From Lentzea fradiae (lineage in GTDB: Bacteria; Actinomycetota; Actinomycetes; Mycobacteriales; Pseudonocardiaceae), in contig NZ_FNCC01000005.1 of assembly GCF_900100955.1 (NCBI RefSeq), positions 62,001 through 126,000 of the forward strand: DNA of 64,000 nt, given 5' to 3'. The notes under the pieces were generated by a model, which saw only the letters and a list, made by a program, of their open reading frames with translations, had not been told where the DNA came from and made no database searches. The position numbers were made by a program, and so were the translations under genes. The first letter of the stretch is position 1. Every line of letters begins with the position of its first letter. Positions 7,239-16,220 of the stretch are shown in pieces.

Positions 7239-7847
7239 GTGGCTGAGTCGACTGGTGCTGCGCGACCCACGCGCAGGACCGTGCTGAAGACCGCCGCGGT
7301 GACCGCGGGAGGAGCGGCGCTCGCGCCGCGAACGGCTGTCGCCGCCGGAGCGGGGGAGGTGGCGGCAGGGCCGGGGGAGACCGCGGTGGTCACGTTGTCC
7401 GTCAACGGGAAGAGGCGGGCCGTCGAGGTCGAGCCCAGGGTCACGCTGCTGGACGCGTTGCGGGAACGGCTGGGGCTGACGGGGACCAAGAAGGGGTGCG
7501 ACCGCGGCGAGTGCGGCGCGTGCACGGTCCTGGTCGACGGAGAGCGGGTGAAGTCGTGCCTCACGCTCGCCGTGATGCGGCAGGGCAGTGAGATCACGAC
7601 GATCGAAGGGCTCGCTCAGGGGGAGCGCCTGCACCCGGTGCAGGAGGCGTTCATCCGGCACGACGCCTTCCAGTGCGGCGGGTGCACGTCCGGGCAGATC
7701 ATGTCGGCGGTCGCCTGCATCGACGAGGGGCACGCCGGGTCGGACCAGGAGATCCGGGAGTGGATGAGCGGCAACCTCTGCCGGTGCGCCTGCTACCAGA
7801 ACATCGTCGCCGCGGTGGCCGACGCGGCCAAGGGGGCGAGGTCGTGA
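7239..7847 (+). CDS. Tat-exported [2Fe-2S] subunit of molybdenum hydroxylase
   Basis: Small electron-transfer subunit of a xanthine-dehydrogenase/aldehyde-oxidase-family enzyme (PaoA/YagT type). A Tat leader at the N-terminus shows RRTVLK then AAVTAGGAALAPRTAVAA. The plant-type [2Fe-2S] site is GCDRGECGACTVLVDG plus a Cys in VKSCLTL. The helical second cluster domain has CGGCTSGQI and CRCACYQNI. GTG start after GAGGGGAA. The stop overlaps the next gene's start by 4 bp, and the three subunits form one operon. The upstream 175 bp hold no other gene. Confidence 0.92.
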   Translation: MAESTGAARPTRRTVLKTAAVTAGGAALAPRTAVAAGAGEVAAGPGETAVVTLSVNGKRRAVEVEPRVTLLDALRERLGLTGTKKGCDRGECGACTVLVDGERVKSCLTLAVMRQGSEITTIEGLAQGERLHPVQEAFIRHDAFQCGGCTSGQIMSAVACIDEGHAGSDQEIREWMSGNLCRCACYQNIVAAVADAAKGARS

Positions 7848-8815
7848 AGTCCTTCGGGTACACCGCGGTGCGCGACCCCGGCGAGGCGGTGCGGCTGGGC
7901 GGCCGGCCGGGCACCGCGTTCATCGCGGGCGGCACCGACCTGCTGAACCTGATGAAGGACGGGGTCACGCGTCCCGACCGGCTCGTCGACGTGAACGGGC
8001 TGGAGCTGGCGTGGGTCACCGAGACCGCGTCCGGCCTGCGGATCGGCGGGCTTGCGAGGATGCGTGCCGTGGCCGGGCACGGTTCGGTGCGGCGCGGCTG
8101 GCCGGTGCTCGCCGAGGCACTGCTCGCGTCCGCGTCGCCGCAGGTGCGCAACATGGCGTCCATCGGCGGAAACCTGTTGCAACGCACCAGGTGCGGCTAC
8201 TTCCGAGACTCCGGTTCGCCGTGCAACAAGCGTGTTCCCGGCAGCGGCTGTCCTGCCATCGACGGGTGGAGCCGCGGTCACGCCGTGCTGGGCGGCAGTG
8301 ACGCGTGCATCGCCACCCATCCGTCTGACCTCGCCGTTGCCATGGTCGCGCTCGACGCTGTCGTGCTCGTGCGGGGTTCGGGAGGGGAGCGGCGGATTCC
8401 GATCGGCGAGTTCTACCTCCGCCCCGGCACCACCCCGCACGTCGAGAACGTGTTGCGGCAAGGGGAACTCATCACCGCGGTCGAGGTGCCCAGAACCGGT
8501 ATGGCGCGACGGTCGCGCTACCTGAAGCTGCGTGACCGTGCGACGTTCGAGTTCGCTGTCGTGTCCGTTGCCGCCGCGGTGGAGCTGAACGAACGACGGG
8601 TGCGTGACGTCCGGTTGGCGTTCGGTGGCATCGGAACCACGCCGTGGCGTTCGCCCGAAGCCGAGGAAGTGTTGCGAGGCAAAGACCTCACGGCGGACAC
8701 GATCGCACGCGCTGGGCGGGCTCTCGTGCGCGACGCCAAACCCCGCCACGACAACGAGTTCAAGGTGGACCTGGTGCAACGCGCACTGGCCGAGCTGCTG
8801 GAGGGCCTGCGATGA
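7844..8815 (+). CDS. FAD-binding subunit of molybdenum hydroxylase
   Basis: Medium subunit (PaoB/YagS type, 323 residues) that passes electrons between the Fe-S subunit and FAD. The FAD site is visible as FIAGGTDLLNLMKDGV and the second FAD motif as MASIGGNLLQRTRCGYF. A Cys-rich insert (CGYFRDSGSPCNKRVPGSGC) matches the extra [4Fe-4S] loop known in PaoB-like proteins. GTG start overlapping the previous stop (GTGA) and ATGA overlap with the next gene indicate strict translational coupling. No signal peptide of its own, so it would be exported with the Tat subunit. Confidence 0.9.
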   Translation: MKSFGYTAVRDPGEAVRLGGRPGTAFIAGGTDLLNLMKDGVTRPDRLVDVNGLELAWVTETASGLRIGGLARMRAVAGHGSVRRGWPVLAEALLASASPQVRNMASIGGNLLQRTRCGYFRDSGSPCNKRVPGSGCPAIDGWSRGHAVLGGSDACIATHPSDLAVAMVALDAVVLVRGSGGERRIPIGEFYLRPGTTPHVENVLRQGELITAVEVPRTGMARRSRYLKLRDRATFEFAVVSVAAAVELNERRVRDVRLAFGGIGTTPWRSPEAEEVLRGKDLTADTIARAGRALVRDAKPRHDNEFKVDLVQRALAELLEGLR

Positions 8816-10986
8816 CCGAACTGGTGGGCCGGTCCGTCGCGAGAGTCGACGGACGCGCCAAGGTGACCGGTGCCGCGATCTACGCGGCAGACCAACCCGT
8901 CCCGGACGCGCTGCACGGCGTTCTCGTGATGAGCACCGTGGCACGAGGGGAGGTCCTGCGGATCGACGCTTCGGCAGCATTGGCCCATCCCGGAGTGGTC
9001 GCCGTGCTGACGCATCGCGACCTGCCGAAACTGGTCGTGCCTCATTTCCCTTACGTCAAAAGGTTCATCCCGATGCAGGGGACGGCTGTGCACCACGTCG
9101 GGCAGCCGGTCGCGATCGTGCTGGCCACCACGTTGGAACAGGCACAGGAGGGTGCGGCGCTGGTGTCTGTCGACTACCGCGCCGAGAAGCCGAGCGTCGT
9201 GATCGACGACGCGCGCGAACCCGCATTCCTGCCGCAACCGTTCCGCGACCGCCCCAACGAGATCAGGCGCGGTGACGCGGCGTCGGCACTGCGCGAGGCA
9301 CCGGTCCGGCTGGAGGCGCGGTACTCCAGCGCCACCCGCCACCACAACCCGATCGAGCCGCACACGACCACCGCCCGGTGGGACGGCGACCGCGTGACGC
9401 TGTTCGAGTCGGCGCAAGGCGTCCTGGTCACCAGAACCGTTGTCGCGACGGCGTTCGGCCTGCCGCCGGAGTCCGTGCGGGTGGTGGCGCCGTACCTCGG
9501 CGGCGGGTTCGGTGCGAAAGGCCCGGGCTGGCCGCACACCCTCCTCACGGCGGCGGCCGCCCGCGTGGCACGCAGGCCGGTGCGCCTGGTGCTCAGCCGC
9601 GCGCAGATGTACACGTCGGCGGGACATCGCGCGGAGTACCGCCAGCACCTGCGGATCGGCGCCACCCGTGAGGGCCGGCTGACCGCCATCGCCGAGACGT
9701 CGACCGCACAGCTGACCGCGACCGAGGACTCGGTCTTCAACCGCAGCGACTCGACGATCGGGCTCTACACGTGCCCGAACCTCCATGTGCGGCACGAGGG
9801 CGTCCGGCTCGACGTCGCCTCGTCCAGCTACATGCGCTCGCCCGAGACCACGTCGCACTTCGGCCTGGAGACGGCGCTCGACGAGCTGAGCTGGCAGCTC
9901 AGCATCGACCCGCTCGAACTGCGCCGGCGCAACCACGCCGAGTTCAACCAGGAGACCGGAGAGCGGCTCACGAGCAAACGCCTGCTCGAGTGCTACGCGA
10001 TGGCGGCCGAAAGGTTCGGCTGGGCCCGCCGGCAACCGAGGACCGGCGCCACGAAGGACGGCGACGAGTACGTCGGCTGGGGCATGGCCACCGAGACGCA
10101 CACGTTCGCCGCCATGCCGTCCACGGCGTCGGTGACCGTCGGCGTCGACGGAAAAGCGTTGGCACAGCTGGCGACCCAGGACATCGGCACCGGCACGTAC
10201 ACGGTCGTCACCCAGATCGTCGCCGACGCGCTGGGCCTGCCGTTGCGCGACGTCCAGGCGCAGATCGGCGACAGCGCACTGCCCCCGGCTGGCCTGTCCG
10301 CTGCCTCCGCCACGATCCCGAGCATCAGCGGTTCGGTCGACCAGGCGGCACGAGCGGCCAGGGACGCCGTGGTGGCCCTCGCCGTGGCAGACCGGCACTC
10401 CCCGCTGTTCGGTGCGGCACCAGCCGAGATCGAGACCCGTGACGGCCGCCTCGTCCACCTCCGCGACCGCCACCGCCACGACACCTACCGCGCCGTCGTC
10501 GGCCGAGCAGGAGAACCGGTCCGGAGGACCGCGACCGTGCTGAACCAGGGCGGCCACACCTACGGGGTCGTGTTCCTCGAAGCACGCGTGCACGCACGCT
10601 TCGGCTCCGTGCGGGTCACGAGAGTCGTGACCGCGCACGACCTCGGCCGCGTGATGAACCGCCGCACGGCACGAGGCCAGGTGCTAGGCGGTGTCACGTG
10701 GGGCATCGGCCACGCGCTGATGGAGCACACGGTGTTCGACCGCAACACCGGCCGCGTGGTCAACCCGAACCTGTCCACCTACCTCGTGCCCGTGAACGCG
10801 GACGCACCGCCCGAGGTGGAGACGTTGTTCGTGGACAAGCCCGACCCTGCGAGCACGGCGATGGGGGCGCGCGGTTTCGGCGAAACCCCGATCACCGGCG
10901 TGCCCGCCGCCATCGGCAACGCGATCTACCACGCCACCGGCAGGCGCCTTCGCGACCTGCCGATCACCCAGGACAAGCTGTTGTGA
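8812..10986 (+). CDS. Molybdopterin-binding catalytic subunit (PaoC-like)
   Basis: Large subunit (724 residues) of a xanthine-dehydrogenase-family hydroxylase that oxidises aldehydes or N-heterocycles with water as oxygen donor. Family features: VGRSVARVDGRAKVTGAAIYAAD at the start, the GGGFGAKG cofactor loop near residue 230, and GARGFGETPITG near the C-terminus with the catalytic Glu. ATG overlaps the previous stop. The complex resembles periplasmic aldehyde oxidoreductase PaoABC. The cytosine dinucleotide cofactor expected for that group needs maturation genes that are not in this window. Confidence 0.92.
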   Translation: MTELVGRSVARVDGRAKVTGAAIYAADQPVPDALHGVLVMSTVARGEVLRIDASAALAHPGVVAVLTHRDLPKLVVPHFPYVKRFIPMQGTAVHHVGQPVAIVLATTLEQAQEGAALVSVDYRAEKPSVVIDDAREPAFLPQPFRDRPNEIRRGDAASALREAPVRLEARYSSATRHHNPIEPHTTTARWDGDRVTLFESAQGVLVTRTVVATAFGLPPESVRVVAPYLGGGFGAKGPGWPHTLLTAAAARVARRPVRLVLSRAQMYTSAGHRAEYRQHLRIGATREGRLTAIAETSTAQLTATEDSVFNRSDSTIGLYTCPNLHVRHEGVRLDVASSSYMRSPETTSHFGLETALDELSWQLSIDPLELRRRNHAEFNQETGERLTSKRLLECYAMAAERFGWARRQPRTGATKDGDEYVGWGMATETHTFAAMPSTASVTVGVDGKALAQLATQDIGTGTYTVVTQIVADALGLPLRDVQAQIGDSALPPAGLSAASATIPSISGSVDQAARAARDAVVALAVADRHSPLFGAAPAEIETRDGRLVHLRDRHRHDTYRAVVGRAGEPVRRTATVLNQGGHTYGVVFLEARVHARFGSVRVTRVVTAHDLGRVMNRRTARGQVLGGVTWGIGHALMEHTVFDRNTGRVVNPNLSTYLVPVNADAPPEVETLFVDKPDPASTAMGARGFGETPITGVPAAIGNAIYHATGRRLRDLPITQDKLL

Positions 10987-11004
10987 GGGGTGCAGCGCGT
11001 CCGG

Positions 11005-11481
11005 TCAGCGGCCGGTGCGGCCGTCGATGAGCTCCCGCAGGATGTCGGCATGGCCCGCGTGCCGGCCGGTTTCCTCGATCAGGTGGGTCAGCGCCCAGCG
11101 GAGGCTGGGGCCCGGTTTGCCCTGCCGCGGCACCGGAGCGCCGAGGTCGGGGCAGGTGTCGAGGACCTCGTTGGCCTGGCGTACGGCTTCCCGGTAGCGG
11201 CCGGTCACCTCGGCGATGGTGTCGTGGGCGGCGGGGTGGAAGGTGGCCGGCCAGTCGGTGACCTCCTCGCCGAGGAACGTCGCTCGTTCCACGAACGTGA
11301 GGTGGTGGACGAGGCCCAGCAGGGTGGTGCCGGACGGGACGGCCGGGGTGCGGGCCGCGGGTTCGGGGGCGTCGGCGAGCTTGGCGGCGATCGCGGTGCG
11401 CAGGTAGTCGAGGAAGCCGCGCAGCACTTCGGTTTCGCTGGTGCCGGTGCGGGGTGGTGGGGTGTCGCGCCTGGTGGTCAT
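11005..11481 (-). CDS. DinB-family protein (DUF664)
   Basis: 158 residues of the DinB/YfiT four-helix fold (DUF664). The usual His triad is suggested by VHHLTFVER, HLIEETGRHAGHADILREL and the intervening helices. Actinobacterial members are often thiol-dependent (mycothiol/bacillithiol) transferases, but the reaction here cannot be told. Its ATG overlaps the stop of the methyltransferase gene by 4 bp, so both are co-transcribed leftward; the stop faces the PaoC-like gene 19 bp away. Confidence 0.8.
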   Translation of the reverse strand: MTTRRDTPPPRTGTSETEVLRGFLDYLRTAIAAKLADAPEPAARTPAVPSGTTLLGLVHHLTFVERATFLGEEVTDWPATFHPAAHDTIAEVTGRYREAVRQANEVLDTCPDLGAPVPRQGKPGPSLRWALTHLIEETGRHAGHADILRELIDGRTGR

Positions 11482-12092
11482 CGGGGGTTCCTGCGGATGA
11501 CCAGGACGTGGTCCACGACTTCGGCGGTGCTGCCGTCCGGGCCAGTCGCCGTGCGGGTGGGGGAGTCCGCCCGGATCGTGGACCAGGTGGACGGGTCCAG
11601 GTCGATTTCCGCGGCGACTTCCCGCGGGGTGGGGAAGTGCGCGTTCTGGTCCCAGGACCAGGGGGCGGCTGAGCCGTGGTCCACGATGAGGAGGGTTCCG
11701 CCCGGGCGCAGTGAGTTGGCGGCTTTTCTGAAGACCTGTGCTCGGTCCAGGGTGAACGGGGTGTGCAGGTAGTGGGCGTTGACGAGGTCGTAGGTGCCGG
11801 TGGGGAAGTCGTCGTGGAGGTCGTGCCGGTGCGCGGTGACCTGGTCGGTCAGGCCGTGCGTTGCCGCCGCTGTGGTGAGTTTCTCCACTGCCACCGCTGA
11901 GATGTCGGCCGATGTCACGCGCCAGCCTTGGCGGGCCAGCCAGAGTGCGTCGCCGCCTTGACCGCAGCCGAGGTCGAGGGCCTCTCCCGGTGGGAGGGCA
12001 GTGACGGTCTCGATGAGACGGACGTTCGGTCGTGGAGCGGTGGTTCGGGGTGTTCCGTGGACGTTGTCCCAGAACGTGACGGGGGTGGTCAT
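11478..12092 (-). CDS. SAM-dependent methyltransferase
   Basis: 204-residue class I methyltransferase resembling TehB/thiopurine-type small-molecule enzymes. SAM motif I is LDLGCGQGGDALWLA near residue 45, motif II has a VTSADIS acidic strand end, and YDLVNAHYLH and LRPGGTLLIVDHG are the post-I motifs. It is first in a two-gene operon with the DinB protein. A Trp-rich insert (APWSWDQNAHF) may form the substrate pocket. The substrate cannot be inferred. Confidence 0.82.
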   Translation of the reverse strand: MTTPVTFWDNVHGTPRTTAPRPNVRLIETVTALPPGEALDLGCGQGGDALWLARQGWRVTSADISAVAVEKLTTAAATHGLTDQVTAHRHDLHDDFPTGTYDLVNAHYLHTPFTLDRAQVFRKAANSLRPGGTLLIVDHGSAAPWSWDQNAHFPTPREVAAEIDLDPSTWSTIRADSPTRTATGPDGSTAEVVDHVLVIRRNPR

Positions 12093-12328
12093 CCGGCCTC
12101 CTGAGGTTCTCCTGGCCAGTGTCGGACGAGAGTGCCTTGGGACGCACGGAAAGTTGCTGTTCCGGCAACCTGCGAGGTCTGGGTTCTACTGCGGACGAGG
12201 ATTTGCCGGGGCGGTTCTCACGGCAGTTTCATCGGTGGTCAACGGAAGTGGTGGCGGAACCGGACAGATCCGTCTTGAGTGGACCGTGTGCGAGAGCGGT
12301 CTCACATGGTCTGCCATGATCCTGCGTC

Positions 12329-13225
12329 ATGGATCGTTACGAGCAGTTTCGCAATGCCGCGATCGACAAGGGGATTCCCGAGGAGGAGGTCGGCAGGTTC
12401 GCCGGGCACCTCAGGTTCGCGATCAGGGCTGTGGCGAAGAAGGACGGGGACCAGGTCGTCGGGCGGATGGGCGGGCTTCCCCGGTTACCGGTGGGCGTGG
12501 AGTGGCCCGGCAACGGCTATCCGTTGCCGTTCATCGGTTCCGTCGACTGCGCGGCCTTGCCCAGAGCGGAGAAGCTCGGGCTTCCCGAGGACGGGACGCT
12601 GATGTTCTTCCTGCACCACGAGGAGGACATGGACGCGTGTTCCCCGGACTCGGGTTACGCGCGGGTCTTGTACGTGCCGGCCGGTACCGAGACCGAGGTG
12701 GCGGCGGCGCCTGACGGGCACGACACCATGACGCACTTCTGCGACAACATCCCCTTCATCCAGCCGGAGTTCGAGATCACGGCCTACGTGGGGCCGGACC
12801 TGCCGGAGTGGATCGAGGACCGCGACGTCGACTGGGAGCCGGAGTCGGTCAAGCAGGAGTTCGCCCTGCTGAAGCACGTCGACGAGCTGTGCGCGGTCGT
12901 GGAGGAGCTGTGGCCGAGCCGGGGCTACTACAGCACGTTCCGGTTCGGCGGGTACTGCTCCAACGTCGGCAGCAGCGACGACCCGTGGACGCAGATGGCG
13001 TACGACAACCTCAGGGACGCCCTGGCAGCCACCCCGGACATGCCGAGGGAGGAGCAGACGCGGGTGACCGATGAGGAGGAAGCCCGGCTGATCCGGGAGT
13101 GGGTGACGCTCGCGCAGTTCCCCACGCAGAGCGATGTCTACTACGGCTGCTTCCTCATGAGCGCCGAGGACCTCGCGGCGAAGCGCTTTGACCGGGCGCG
13201 GTCGTTCACCATGTTCACCGAGTAG
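12329..13225 (+). CDS. DUF1963 (YwqG-like) protein
   Basis: 298-residue cytoplasmic protein of the DUF1963 family. Recognisable features are the early MGGLPRLPVGVEWP motif, PLPFIGSVDCAALP, the Gly-Tyr-Ser region FRFGGYCSNVGSS, and a C-terminal LAQFPTQSDVYYGC segment. No catalytic role is established for the family. ATG start; it stands alone and diverges from the methyltransferase operon across a 236-bp promoter region. A shared terminator follows. Confidence 0.75.
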   Translation: MDRYEQFRNAAIDKGIPEEEVGRFAGHLRFAIRAVAKKDGDQVVGRMGGLPRLPVGVEWPGNGYPLPFIGSVDCAALPRAEKLGLPEDGTLMFFLHHEEDMDACSPDSGYARVLYVPAGTETEVAAAPDGHDTMTHFCDNIPFIQPEFEITAYVGPDLPEWIEDRDVDWEPESVKQEFALLKHVDELCAVVEELWPSRGYYSTFRFGGYCSNVGSSDDPWTQMAYDNLRDALAATPDMPREEQTRVTDEEEARLIREWVTLAQFPTQSDVYYGCFLMSAEDLAAKRFDRARSFTMFTE

Positions 13226-13231
13226 GTCTTG

Positions 13232-13268
13232 CCCGCGCGCCCGTCGGAGACTCCGGTGGGCGCGCGGG
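13232..13268. terminator. Bidirectional terminator between convergent genes
   Basis: An 11-bp perfect GC stem (13232-13242 with 13258-13268) lies between the DUF1963 stop and the stop of the leftward FAD monooxygenase gene. Confidence 0.65.
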
Positions 13269-13271
13269 GAA

Positions 13272-14462
13272 TCAGGAAACCGGGGCGAACTCGGGCAGGG
13301 TCAGGGCCGAGTGGGCGGGATGGCCGCCGGCGGGTGCGGCGGTGAGGTGGCGCAGCACGTCGTTGCGCTGTGCCAGGGCTTCCGCGGTGGCGGGGACGAG
13401 CGTGCTGCCGCCTTCGCTGCCGACCAGGGCCTGGTTCAGTCTCACGAACTCGCGGACGCCCCACTCGTAAGCGGCGAAGCCGGTGGTGTGGTCGCGGTCG
13501 GCGAGGGAATGCGCGAGCACGTAGGCGCCCGCGAGCGCGAGGCTGGTGCCCTGGCCGGTGAGGAACGACGGGGCGTACGCGGCGTCGCCCACCAGTGCCA
13601 CCCTGCCGTGTGACCAGCGGGGCAGGTGGATCTGGCTGACCGCGTCGAAGAACAGGTCGTCCGCGTCGCGCAGAGCGACGAGCATGCCGGGGATCTCCCA
13701 GCCGGCTCCGGCGAACGACGTGATGAGCAGCTCGATCTGCGCCGCGGGGTCGCGGAACGCGGCGTACGGCACCTCCGGCCGCGTGACGACCATGAGCGCG
13801 TGCGTCTCGTCGCTCCCGGAGTTGTAGAGCGCCGCCGCCTTGCCGGGGGCGTTCCATACGACGGCCTCGTTGGAGAGCCCCAGCTCCTCGTGCAGGGTGA
13901 ACACGCCGAAGCTGAAGCCGAGGTACCGGTGGAACCGCTCCTCCGGGCCGAACACCAGCTCGCGGGTGTGCGAGTGCACGCCGTCCGCGCCGACGACCAG
14001 GTCGAACGAACGGTTGCCGCCCGCGCGGAAGGTGACGTCCACGCCGTCGGCGTGCTGGTCGAGGGTGGCGATCGAGTCCTCGAAGAGGAACTCCACGTCG
14101 TCGCGGACCGCGTCGTGCAACGCCTCGGTGAGGTCTCCACGCCGGATCTCCAGGTCATGGCCCGACTCGCCGCCGGTGACGGTGTGGGGGTGCAGTGAGG
14201 TCACCTCGTCGCCGTGCTCGTCGATGAACGTCATCCGGCGCAGGTCCACGTGCACGTCCCGCAGGCGGGGCAGGACGCCCATCCTCCTGACGACCTCCAG
14301 TGCGGTGCCGCGGACGTCGACGGGGTAGCCGCCGGTGCGGGGCGCGGCGGCCTTCTCGACCACCGTCACGTCGAAACCGTGGCGGTGCAGCCAGAACGCG
14401 AGCGCCGGACCGGCGATGCTCGCTCCGGAGATGAGGATCTTGCGTCGGCCGGTGCCGGTCAT
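13272..14462 (-). CDS. Group A FAD-dependent monooxygenase
   Basis: 396-residue NAD(P)H-dependent flavoprotein hydroxylase of the TetX/PHBH-like group. The FAD Rossmann motif is ISGASIAGPALAFWLHRHG, the DG motif is VVGADGVHSHTRE, and the third FAD motif is VALVGDAAYAPSFLTGQGTS. Such enzymes modify aromatic substrates and some inactivate antibiotics. Its start overlaps by 4 bp (ATGA) the stop of an upstream drug-efflux-like MFS gene. That pairing suggests a detoxification or self-protection couple. The substrate is undetermined. Confidence 0.85.
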   Translation of the reverse strand: MTGTGRRKILISGASIAGPALAFWLHRHGFDVTVVEKAAAPRTGGYPVDVRGTALEVVRRMGVLPRLRDVHVDLRRMTFIDEHGDEVTSLHPHTVTGGESGHDLEIRRGDLTEALHDAVRDDVEFLFEDSIATLDQHADGVDVTFRAGGNRSFDLVVGADGVHSHTRELVFGPEERFHRYLGFSFGVFTLHEELGLSNEAVVWNAPGKAAALYNSGSDETHALMVVTRPEVPYAAFRDPAAQIELLITSFAGAGWEIPGMLVALRDADDLFFDAVSQIHLPRWSHGRVALVGDAAYAPSFLTGQGTSLALAGAYVLAHSLADRDHTTGFAAYEWGVREFVRLNQALVGSEGGSTLVPATAEALAQRNDVLRHLTAAPAGGHPAHSALTLPEFAPVS

Positions 14463-15856
14463 CGCGTGACTCCCTTGCTCATGGTGCGGGTGATGAGGAG
14501 GCCGAGCGCCGTGATGGCGCCGGCGACGGCGAAGCCGATGACGAACGCCGACTCCGCGGGAACGTCGGAACCCGCCGGGGTCGCGGCGGTGAGCAGTGCG
14601 CCGCCCGCCTGCACGCCCACGGCGAAGCCCAGGACGCGTGTGACGAGCACGAGTCCGGTGGCGATGCCGGTGTCGCCCTCGTCGACGGACGTGGCGGTGT
14701 TCGCCAGCAGCGCGGTGACGGCCACGCCGCTCGCGAGCGCGATCAGCATCTTGGCGACGACGAGGTGCCAGACCTCGCTGTGCACGACCGCCACGAGGAC
14801 GAGGGAGGCCGCCATGACGACGGTCGCGGCGGAGATGACGCCTCGTGTGCCGAAGCGTCGTGCGCTGAACCCGCCGAGCGGTCCGGCCACGACGGCCGCG
14901 ATCGCGCCGGGGATCAGGTAGAGGCCGATCAGCGTGGCGTTCGCCCCGAACCCGTAGCCGTCACCGGAGAGTTCGAAGAGCTGCGGGACCAGGTAGATCG
15001 CGCTGGAGGTGCCGATGCAGAGCACGAACGTGAGCAGGCACGACTTCCACACCGTCGGCAGTGCCAGCATCCGCAGGTCGACCATCGGCGCGGCGGCACG
15101 GCGTTCGACGGCCACCCAGGCCGTGACGAGCACCGCCAGCAGGACGACGAGGCCCGCGAGGACGAGCGGGGCCGAGGCGATGTCCGCCGCCAGCGCCAGC
15201 ACGAGCAGGAGCGTGACGAGCGACCCGCTCAGGAGCGCGAAACCGGGCCAGTCGATCCGGCCGCCGTCCTCGCGGCCGGGAGGGTCCTGCGGCAGCAGCA
15301 GGTGCGTCGCCGTGGTGGCGGCGACGAGGGCGAACGTGGGCAGCGCGAACATCCAGTGCCGGGACAGCTGCTCGGCGACCGGCCCGGCCGTCAGCGTCCC
15401 CACCATGCCCCCGGCGATGAACAACCCGCTGATCACGCCGATGGCGACCTTCGAGCTCCCGGTGGGCAGGTGCTTGCGCACGACGATGAACGACAACGGG
15501 ACCGCGCCCACCATCGCCCCTTGCAGGACCTGGCCCGCCAGCAGCACGGGCGTGCTGGGCGCGGCCGCCGACACCAGGCCGCCGAGGCACACCACCCACA
15601 TCAGCCTGACCAGAACGGGTTTTCCGCCGTAGCGGTCACCGAGCTTGCCCGCGACCGGGGTGACGAGCGCGCCCGTGATCAGCAGGACGATGCTCAGCAA
15701 CGCGCCTTCGGACCGCGTCATGCCGAGCTCGCGTTGCAGCAGAGGCAGCGTCGGTGTCACCACCGATTCGAGGGCACCGGTGGCGAGCGTCAACGTTCCG
15801 AGCGCCACCAGGGCGCCCTTGCGCAGGGTGGGCGGAGGTGACAGAGCTGTGGTCAT
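14459..15856 (-). CDS. MFS transporter, DHA2-like drug exporter
   Basis: 465-residue integral membrane protein with about 14 hydrophobic segments, as in the DHA2 (14-TMS) drug:proton antiporters. The motif A region is VAGKLGDRYGGKPVLVRLMW between TMS 2 and 3. The ATG at 15856 (MTTALSPPPTLRKGALVAL) follows a good site. It is first gene of a two-gene leftward operon with the FAD monooxygenase. No regulator is adjacent. Confidence 0.85.
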   Translation of the reverse strand: MTTALSPPPTLRKGALVALGTLTLATGALESVVTPTLPLLQRELGMTRSEGALLSIVLLITGALVTPVAGKLGDRYGGKPVLVRLMWVVCLGGLVSAAAPSTPVLLAGQVLQGAMVGAVPLSFIVVRKHLPTGSSKVAIGVISGLFIAGGMVGTLTAGPVAEQLSRHWMFALPTFALVAATTATHLLLPQDPPGREDGGRIDWPGFALLSGSLVTLLLVLALAADIASAPLVLAGLVVLLAVLVTAWVAVERRAAAPMVDLRMLALPTVWKSCLLTFVLCIGTSSAIYLVPQLFELSGDGYGFGANATLIGLYLIPGAIAAVVAGPLGGFSARRFGTRGVISAATVVMAASLVLVAVVHSEVWHLVVAKMLIALASGVAVTALLANTATSVDEGDTGIATGLVLVTRVLGFAVGVQAGGALLTAATPAGSDVPAESAFVIGFAVAGAITALGLLITRTMSKGVTR

Positions 15857-16220
15857 GGCGGTCCTCTTCAGGTCGGAGGCGTGCGGGGACGTCCGGCCGC
15901 CGTGGAGGAACGGGGGCCGGTCTCGTCGAGCCGGTGGGTGTGGCGGGACTCTTCCGCGCCACCGAGACCTGTCTAACGGACCGGCGGTGGGCCGGTGGTG
16001 AGCGCGGTCTGTGCGATCGGTGAGCCGGATCTGTGAGAACTCTGTGTGCCTCAACGGGATGCGCGCGGGCGTCACGGTACCTGCGCCGTTCGGCCGTGCC
16101 GGTCGGGAAGCTCGGGGTAAGCCCGTGGTCTGACACGACGCCATCCCTCAGGTTGTTGCTCGCGTACTTCCCCTGGTTGCAGCCTCGACGGCACCAAGAT
16201 CCCGAACCTGGAGGAAACCC
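15857..16220. other. Divergent intergenic region, no gene seen
   Basis: 364 bp between the leftward MFS gene and the rightward hydrolase. No frame has a family signature. It must hold both promoters, but no hexamers or operator-like palindrome stand out. The right end contains GGAGGAAACCC, the ribosome site for the TTG start at 16221. Confidence 0.4.

Noticed and set aside
8518..10638. A 706-codon minus-strand frame opposite the PaoC-like gene
   Set aside because: Antisense shadow; the plus strand carries complete molybdenum hydroxylase motifs and overlapping starts.
14765..15841. A 358-codon plus-strand frame opposite the MFS gene
   Set aside because: Arg/Gln/Asp-rich low-complexity product; the minus-strand protein has 14 transmembrane segments.
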